Source: an uncultured Lentisphaerota bacterium
Lineage (GTDB): Bacteria; Verrucomicrobiota; Lentisphaeria; Oligosphaerales; CAITYL01
Direction of reading: 5' to 3'
DNA length: 35,882 nt
Assembly: GCA_903896595.1 (NCBI GenBank)
Contig: CAITYL010000243.1
Location: forward strand, 1-35,882
Shown here: piece after piece, positions 32,527 through 35,882 of the stretch
How the letters are laid out: each line of letters starts with the position of its first letter
Position numbering within the stretch: the first letter of the stretch is position 1
The notes under the pieces: model-generated
Databases searched by the model: none
Seen by the model: the letters and a program-made list of their open reading frames with translations, nothing else
Told to the model about the DNA's origin: nothing
Position numbers and translations under genes: made by a program

Positions 32527-32754
32527 CTATTTCTTGTCGTCCACCGGCGGCGTGACCGGGGGCGGCGCCACACTCTTGGCTTCCGGCGAGGCCGGCTTCT
32601 CATCCAGAGAATCGGTCACGTCGTCCTTGGCCTTGCGGAATTCGCGGATGCCTTTGCCAATGCCGCGGGCGATTTCCGGAATCTTTTTGCCGCCAAAGAT
32701 CAGCAGGATAATGAGAAAGATGACGACCAGTTCTTGCATACCGATGTTGGGCAT
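32527..32754 (-). CDS. tatA: Twin-arginine translocase subunit TatA
   Basis: 75 residues. Short N-terminus, transmembrane helix 'MQELVVIFLIILLIFGGKKIPE' at about 6-27 with the hinge 'FGGKKIPEIARGIG', amphipathic helix 28-48, and an acidic/Pro-rich tail. Standard TatA/E length. AGGAG ribosome binding site overlaps the tatC stop three bases upstream, so the two are co-expressed. Confidence 0.93.
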   Translation of the reverse strand: MPNIGMQELVVIFLIILLIFGGKKIPEIARGIGKGIREFRKAKDDVTDSLDEKPASPEAKSVAPPPVTPPVDDKK

Positions 32755-32757
32755 GGG

Positions 32758-33543
32758 TTACTCCTGTGATTCGGGGTGGGTTGCGGTTTCGGAGGCATCA
32801 TTCGGTTCGGTTGAGTTGCGAGTCATCAAGGCGGCGACCCAGATGGTCGCTTCGTACAACAGCCACAGCGGCACCCCCAGGGCGCACTGGGTGACAATGT
32901 CCGTCGACGGCGTGACCACGGCGGAAACGACAAAAATAACCACCACGGCGTAGGGACGCACCCGACGCAGCGTGGCCACGGAGAGAAAGCCCAGTTTGAC
33001 CAGGATCAACAGGACCAACGGAAATTCAAAAACCAGCCCCGTGCCAAGAATGAGCGCGAAACAAAAGTCGATGTATTGCCGGTAATTCCACAACTGCCGC
33101 ACCCCTTCCAGCCCAAAGGAGGCCAGCACCGGCAGGGTAAAGTAGAGCAGGCCATAGCCCAACGCCGCGCCCAGCAGGAAGAGCACAACCGCGGCGGCGG
33201 CCACGCTCCCGGCCACCTGCCGTTCCCGTTCATGCAGGGCGGGGGTGATGAAACCCCACAAAAAATAGAGCATGAACGGCAGGGCCATGGCGACCCCGGC
33301 CAGGAGCGCCATTTTGAACTGGATCATGAAGCCGTCCATGGGCGCGCTGAAGACCAGTTCCACCACCACCTGATTGCCCAAACGCTTAATCGGCAGTTGC
33401 AGCAAGCCCAGCAGCCGCGGGATGAAAACAAACCCGAGCAGCGTGGTCACCATCAACGCCCCGGCACTCTTGAACAGCACCCAGCGGAATTCCTCCAGGT
33501 GCTCCCAAAAACTCATCGTTGAATTGACACCGGTCTCCGCCAT
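32758..33543 (-). CDS. tatC: Twin-arginine translocase subunit TatC
   Basis: 261 residues with six hydrophobic segments. 'MSFWEHLEEFRWVLFKSAGAL' at 10-30 contains the conserved HLxELR-type cytoplasmic motif that contacts the twin-arginine signal (here HLEEFR). The loop 'MDGFMIQFKMALLAGVAMALPF' and 'RRVRPYAVVVIFVVSAVVTPSTD' are further TatC signatures. Forms the Tat receptor with TatA; no tatB is visible, consistent with a minimal TatAC system. Confidence 0.95.
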   Translation of the reverse strand: MAETGVNSTMSFWEHLEEFRWVLFKSAGALMVTTLLGFVFIPRLLGLLQLPIKRLGNQVVVELVFSAPMDGFMIQFKMALLAGVAMALPFMLYFLWGFITPALHERERQVAGSVAAAAVVLFLLGAALGYGLLYFTLPVLASFGLEGVRQLWNYRQYIDFCFALILGTGLVFEFPLVLLILVKLGFLSVATLRRVRPYAVVVIFVVSAVVTPSTDIVTQCALGVPLWLLYEATIWVAALMTRNSTEPNDASETATHPESQE

Positions 33544-33598
33544 TATAGTTGGAAGATAGCCGGACGCGAACGAATGGCAAATGCGCCTGCCTAGGAGT

Positions 33599-33859
33599 GC
33601 ATGACCGTTTTGTCAAATGATGTTGGGAACCCCCTTTTGAGGAAAGGCGGTTCCCAAACCCTCCGTCAAACCTGTTTGTTTCCTAATACGCGGTGGGCGC
33701 TTTCGCCAAAAGCCGTTCGGGCAAACTGTCGCATCACCGAGCGGTGGCTTGCGGCGAAAGCGCCCACCGGTTTTAAGATGCAAAAGTTTTAGGAAGGGGC
33801 TTGGGGATCACCCTTTTCCAAAAGGGTGGCCCCAACATCGTCCAACAGAACGGTCATGC
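33599..33859. repeat. Composite palindromic element C, copy 1
   Basis: 261 bases with 30-base imperfect terminal inverted repeats (33599-33628 and 33830-33859; 24 of 30 match, beginning GCATGACCGTT). Inside are three hairpin-forming modules: 33619-33678 (GGGAACC/GGTTCCC stem); 33691-33707 paired with 33753-33769 (perfect 17-base arms, 45-base spacer); 33781-33835 (CACCCTTTT/AAAAGGGTG stem). Ends seven bases before the prmA stop codon. It makes up most of the 322-base gap 33544-33865, which contains no gene. Structure resembles a MITE or a compound REP element. Confidence 0.85.
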
Positions 33860-33865
33860 CCCGGC

Positions 33866-34777
33866 CTAAAATCCGGTGCCATCAGCCGTGGGTTCGAGGA
33901 CGACAAAGCAGCCGCTGGTCCATTCATCCAGGGTGCGGCGGGCGCATTCGCGCAGCCCCAGCGCCTGATACCGCTCCAGAATGGCGGGGTATTGCTCGGT
34001 CAGAATGCCGGACAGCAGGAGATAGCTGGGCGCCGTCGTGGCCAGCCAGCCGCGCAACCGTTCCGCATGTTCAAGCAGCACCGGCGCCAAGATATTGGCG
34101 GCCACGATCCGGCCGCGCACCGGCGGCTGCCACTCCTCCAGGGCGGCGGCGGTCACCGTCACCTCGCCCAAACCGGCCCGCGCCAGGTTTTCCCGGGCAA
34201 TGGCGGCCGCCTGCGGGTCATTGTCACAGGCCATGACCGGCGCCAGGCCCAGCCGGCGTCCCGCCATGGCCAGAATGCCAGAGCCGGTACCGACATCCAG
34301 AAACGGTTGTCCTTCAAGGCCAGAACTGTACTGATCGAGGAACTCCAGGCAAGCCTGGGTGGTGCCGTGCCGGCCCGTGCCGAAGCTCATGCCCGGATCC
34401 AATTCCAGCACCACGTCCCCGGGCTGGGCGGCATAGCTTTCCCAGGTCGGCTTGATCACCAGCCGCTCGCTCACCCGCAGGGTATGGAAAAACTGCTTCC
34501 ACGTCTCGGCCCAGTCTTCGCGCGCCAGTGTGCTCACCTCGGGGGGGGCCAGCAAGCCCTGTCCGGGTTCCAGCCAGCCGGGCAGTTCCGCCAGGATCAG
34601 GTCGCGATTGGCCACTGCCGCGGCGGCAGTCTCGGCAAACACCCGCGCCTCCACGTCCGGCTCGACCGGCAGCTCCACCGTCGTCCAGTCCAGCTCATGC
34701 GCCGCCGCGAACTCCGCAAACGCCTCAACCGCCTCTTTGGGCAACCGGCAGGTCACCACATGCAACTCATTGCTCAT
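33866..34777 (-). CDS. prmA: Ribosomal protein L11 methyltransferase PrmA
   Basis: 303 residues. The N-terminal substrate-recognition domain (1-95) is diverged; the C-terminal Rossmann methyltransferase has 'ELDPGMSFGTGRHGTTQACLEFL' near 140-162, SAM motif 'FLDVGTGSGILAMAG' near 174-188, 'ACDNDPQAAAIARENL' near 199-214 and 'VAANILAPVLLEHA' near 240, all PrmA hallmarks. Trimethylates ribosomal protein L11. ATG at 34777 has GGGAG nine bases upstream and a -10-like TATACT at 34816-34811. A longer open frame upstream runs through repeats and is rejected. Flanked on both sides by composite element C. Confidence 0.92.
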   Translation of the reverse strand: MSNELHVVTCRLPKEAVEAFAEFAAAHELDWTTVELPVEPDVEARVFAETAAAAVANRDLILAELPGWLEPGQGLLAPPEVSTLAREDWAETWKQFFHTLRVSERLVIKPTWESYAAQPGDVVLELDPGMSFGTGRHGTTQACLEFLDQYSSGLEGQPFLDVGTGSGILAMAGRRLGLAPVMACDNDPQAAAIARENLARAGLGEVTVTAAALEEWQPPVRGRIVAANILAPVLLEHAERLRGWLATTAPSYLLLSGILTEQYPAILERYQALGLRECARRTLDEWTSGCFVVLEPTADGTGF

Positions 34778-34858
34778 CGGCTCAAACTCCCATGAAAAAA
34801 ACGTTCCGGTAGTATACTGTACCAACCGGATGATGAACGAATAACCGGCGTGCAGGGT

Positions 34859-35057
34859 GCATGGCCGTTGGGGCCACCCTTTTGAAAAAGGGTGCTCCCT
34901 TTGCGGATTTCGCCGGCCGCTCCAGTGCAACAATCCATGCTTGGGGCACAGGGGCAGCCGGCGAAATCCGCAAAAAGGTACAAAAAGGTTTGACGGAGGG
35001 TTTGGGAACCGCCTTTCCTCAAAAGGGGGTTCCCAACATCGTCCGACAAAATCCATC
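34859..35057. repeat. Composite palindromic element C, copy 2, carrying a hairpin element B
   Basis: 199 bases. 34868-34899 equals 35788-35819 exactly (32 bases); 34981-35040 is the reverse complement of 33619-33678 with one mismatch in 60. Between them the usual 17-base-arm module is replaced by hairpin element B (next entry). Fills the upstream side of the divergent prmA/trpF gap (34778-35072); no other feature is visible there except the prmA -10-like box. Confidence 0.88.
34900..34974. repeat. Hairpin element B, copy 2
   Basis: Perfect 18-base inverted arms (34900-34917 and 34957-34974) with a 39-base spacer, TTTGCGGATTT at the outer end. The spacer aligns with the reverse complement of the spacer at 22314-22345. 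Lies inside composite element C copy 2, indicating that it inserted there or recombined into it. Confidence 0.85.
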
Positions 35058-35072
35058 AGGACAAACGAAAAC

Positions 35073-35834
35073 ATGCCAGACCGCCCCATTTTTCATTACG
35101 GTGTCATCCAGGTCGCCGGGGTGCGTGACGCCGCCGAAGCGCGACTGCTCCTGGCATGCGGCATCCGCTGGCTGGGGTTCCCGCTGCGGCTGGCGGTGCA
35201 TGCGCCGGACCTGCCGGAAGCAGCGGCGGCGACGCTCATCCACGAGCTGCCGCCGGACGCGGTCCCCGTCCTCATCACCTACCTGGCCGAGGCTGACGCG
35301 ATCCTGCCCCTGGCCCGCGGCCTCGGGGTCCGCGCCGTGCAGCTGCATGGCGAGATCGCCACCCCGGAACTGGAAAAACTGCGCGGGGCCGCGCCGGAGC
35401 TGTTTCTGATCAAGAGCCTGATTCTGCGCCCCGACACCGCCCGCCCCCCCGTGGAGGAGCTACGCCGGCATGAACCGTGGGTGGACGCCTTCATCACCGA
35501 CACCTTCGACCCGGCCACCGGCGCGGCCGGCGCCACCGGCAAGACGCATGATTGGGCGCTCAGCCGCGCCTTGGTTGACGCCACCGCCAAACCGGTCATC
35601 CTGGCGGGCGGGTTGACACCGGACAATGTGGCGGACGCCATCCGCGCGGTGCGGCCGGCGGGCGTGGATGTCCATACGGGAGTTGAAAATCCCGCCACCG
35701 GCGGCAAATCCCCCGCCCTGGTCCGCGCCTTTGCCGCCCATGCCCGCGACGCTTTTGCCGCCGGGACAGAAAGCGGGAAAAAAACGGTTGGGGCCACCCT
35801 TTTGAAAAAGGGTGCTCCCCAAACCCCTTCCTAA
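35073..35834 (+). CDS. trpF: TrpF-like (phosphoribosylanthranilate isomerase family) protein without the catalytic Cys
   Basis: 253 residues, (beta/alpha)8 barrel. Family motifs: 'AVQLHG' at 88-93, 'FITDTFD' with the catalytic-Asp position D143, 'GATGKTHDW' at 153-161, 'VILAGGLTPDNV' at 175-186, 'GVDVHTGVE' at 197-205. At the N-terminus the invariant K-x-C-G is 'QVAG' (13-16), so the general-base cysteine is alanine A15, and the usual S-S-G-V-E is H-T-G-V-E. This fits a distinct TrpF-like subgroup whose true activity is uncertain; the symbol denotes family only. No other trp gene is nearby. The last 15 residues ('VGATLLKKGAPQTPS') are encoded by composite element C, which also supplies the stop. 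Start ATG 35073 has only a distant AGGA. Confidence 0.78.
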   Translation: MPDRPIFHYGVIQVAGVRDAAEARLLLACGIRWLGFPLRLAVHAPDLPEAAAATLIHELPPDAVPVLITYLAEADAILPLARGLGVRAVQLHGEIATPELEKLRGAAPELFLIKSLILRPDTARPPVEELRRHEPWVDAFITDTFDPATGAAGATGKTHDWALSRALVDATAKPVILAGGLTPDNVADAIRAVRPAGVDVHTGVENPATGGKSPALVRAFAAHARDAFAAGTESGKKTVGATLLKKGAPQTPS

Positions 35835-35882
35835 AACTTTTGTTTCCTAAATACCGGAGGGCGCATTTACCACAAGCCCACC
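35786..35882. repeat. Composite palindromic element C, copy 3, truncated by the window end
   Basis: Starts within the end of trpF. 35788-35842 matches the reverse complement of 33781-33835 at 52 of 55 positions, and 35843-35882 continues into the start of the 17-base-arm module ('GGGCGC', 'ACAAGCC'), so a complete element probably extends past the window. Contains the trpF stop codon at 35832-35834. Confidence 0.85.

Noticed and set aside
34857..35072. N-terminal extension of the trpF-like gene
   Set aside because: It runs through the same repeat. The barrel begins only after 35073.
34778..35089. N-terminal extension of prmA
   Set aside because: It translates composite element C into Arg/Pro-rich sequence. 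The ATG at 34777 has a good ribosome binding site and begins the PrmA-like sequence.

Overview
This is a GC-rich bacterial segment with 33 protein-coding genes and no RNA gene that I can see. Several features point to the PVC superphylum, most likely Lentisphaerota or a relative. The prepilins have the cleavage-site form 'x-FTLIEL' without the usual glycine. The intergenic DNA is full of short palindromic repeats of a style I associate with PVC genomes. Broadly conserved genes (mreB, ricT, prmA, tatAC) are scattered rather than in familiar operons. The assignment is an inference from style, not from a marker gene.

Layout. 146-1072: a small GlmU-like left-handed beta-helix acyltransferase. 1166-2392: a receiver domain fused to a Ser/Thr kinase. 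12959 down to 2553 (minus strand): a type IV pilus island in the order pilT, pilB, pilC, two pilins, pilM, pilN, pilO, a PilP/GspC-like protein, and three minor-pilin-like proteins (PilV-, PilW- and PilX-like). No secretin or prepilin peptidase gene is present. 19602 down to 13291: two large PAS sensor kinases around a NarL-type response regulator, all on the same strand as the pilus genes and upstream of them, so they may control the pilus (inference). 22250 down to 19681: an ABC-2 exporter with a membrane-anchored TPR protein. 23351-22431: ricT. 23784-24836: mreB. Directly after mreB (24934-26907) is the oddest gene of the window, with eight four-cysteine zinc-ribbon-like repeats in front of an SGNH-hydrolase-like domain whose nucleophile serine is an aspartate. 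26951-29478: pheA, an exported nitroreductase and a Sua5/YrdC threonylcarbamoyl-AMP synthase. 30706-29438: a convergent DTW-domain tRNA modification enzyme. 32157-30703: an XRE-ImmA/IrrE regulator-protease paired with an internally shortened PIN protein (toxin-antitoxin-like). 33543-32527: tatC and tatA. 34777-33866: prmA. 35073-35834: a TrpF-like protein lacking the catalytic cysteine.

Repeats are a second theme. An octamer array occurs twice in opposite orientation. A palindromic element with an exact 27-nt core occurs twice. A hairpin element with perfect arms occurs twice. A composite palindromic element with MITE-like ends occurs three times around prmA and trpF. Two genes (the ABC ATPase and trpF) take their last codons and stop from such repeats. 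The best candidates for undescribed biology are the zinc-ribbon-array/SGNH protein, the composite repeat family, and the shortened PIN/ImmA pair with its operator.
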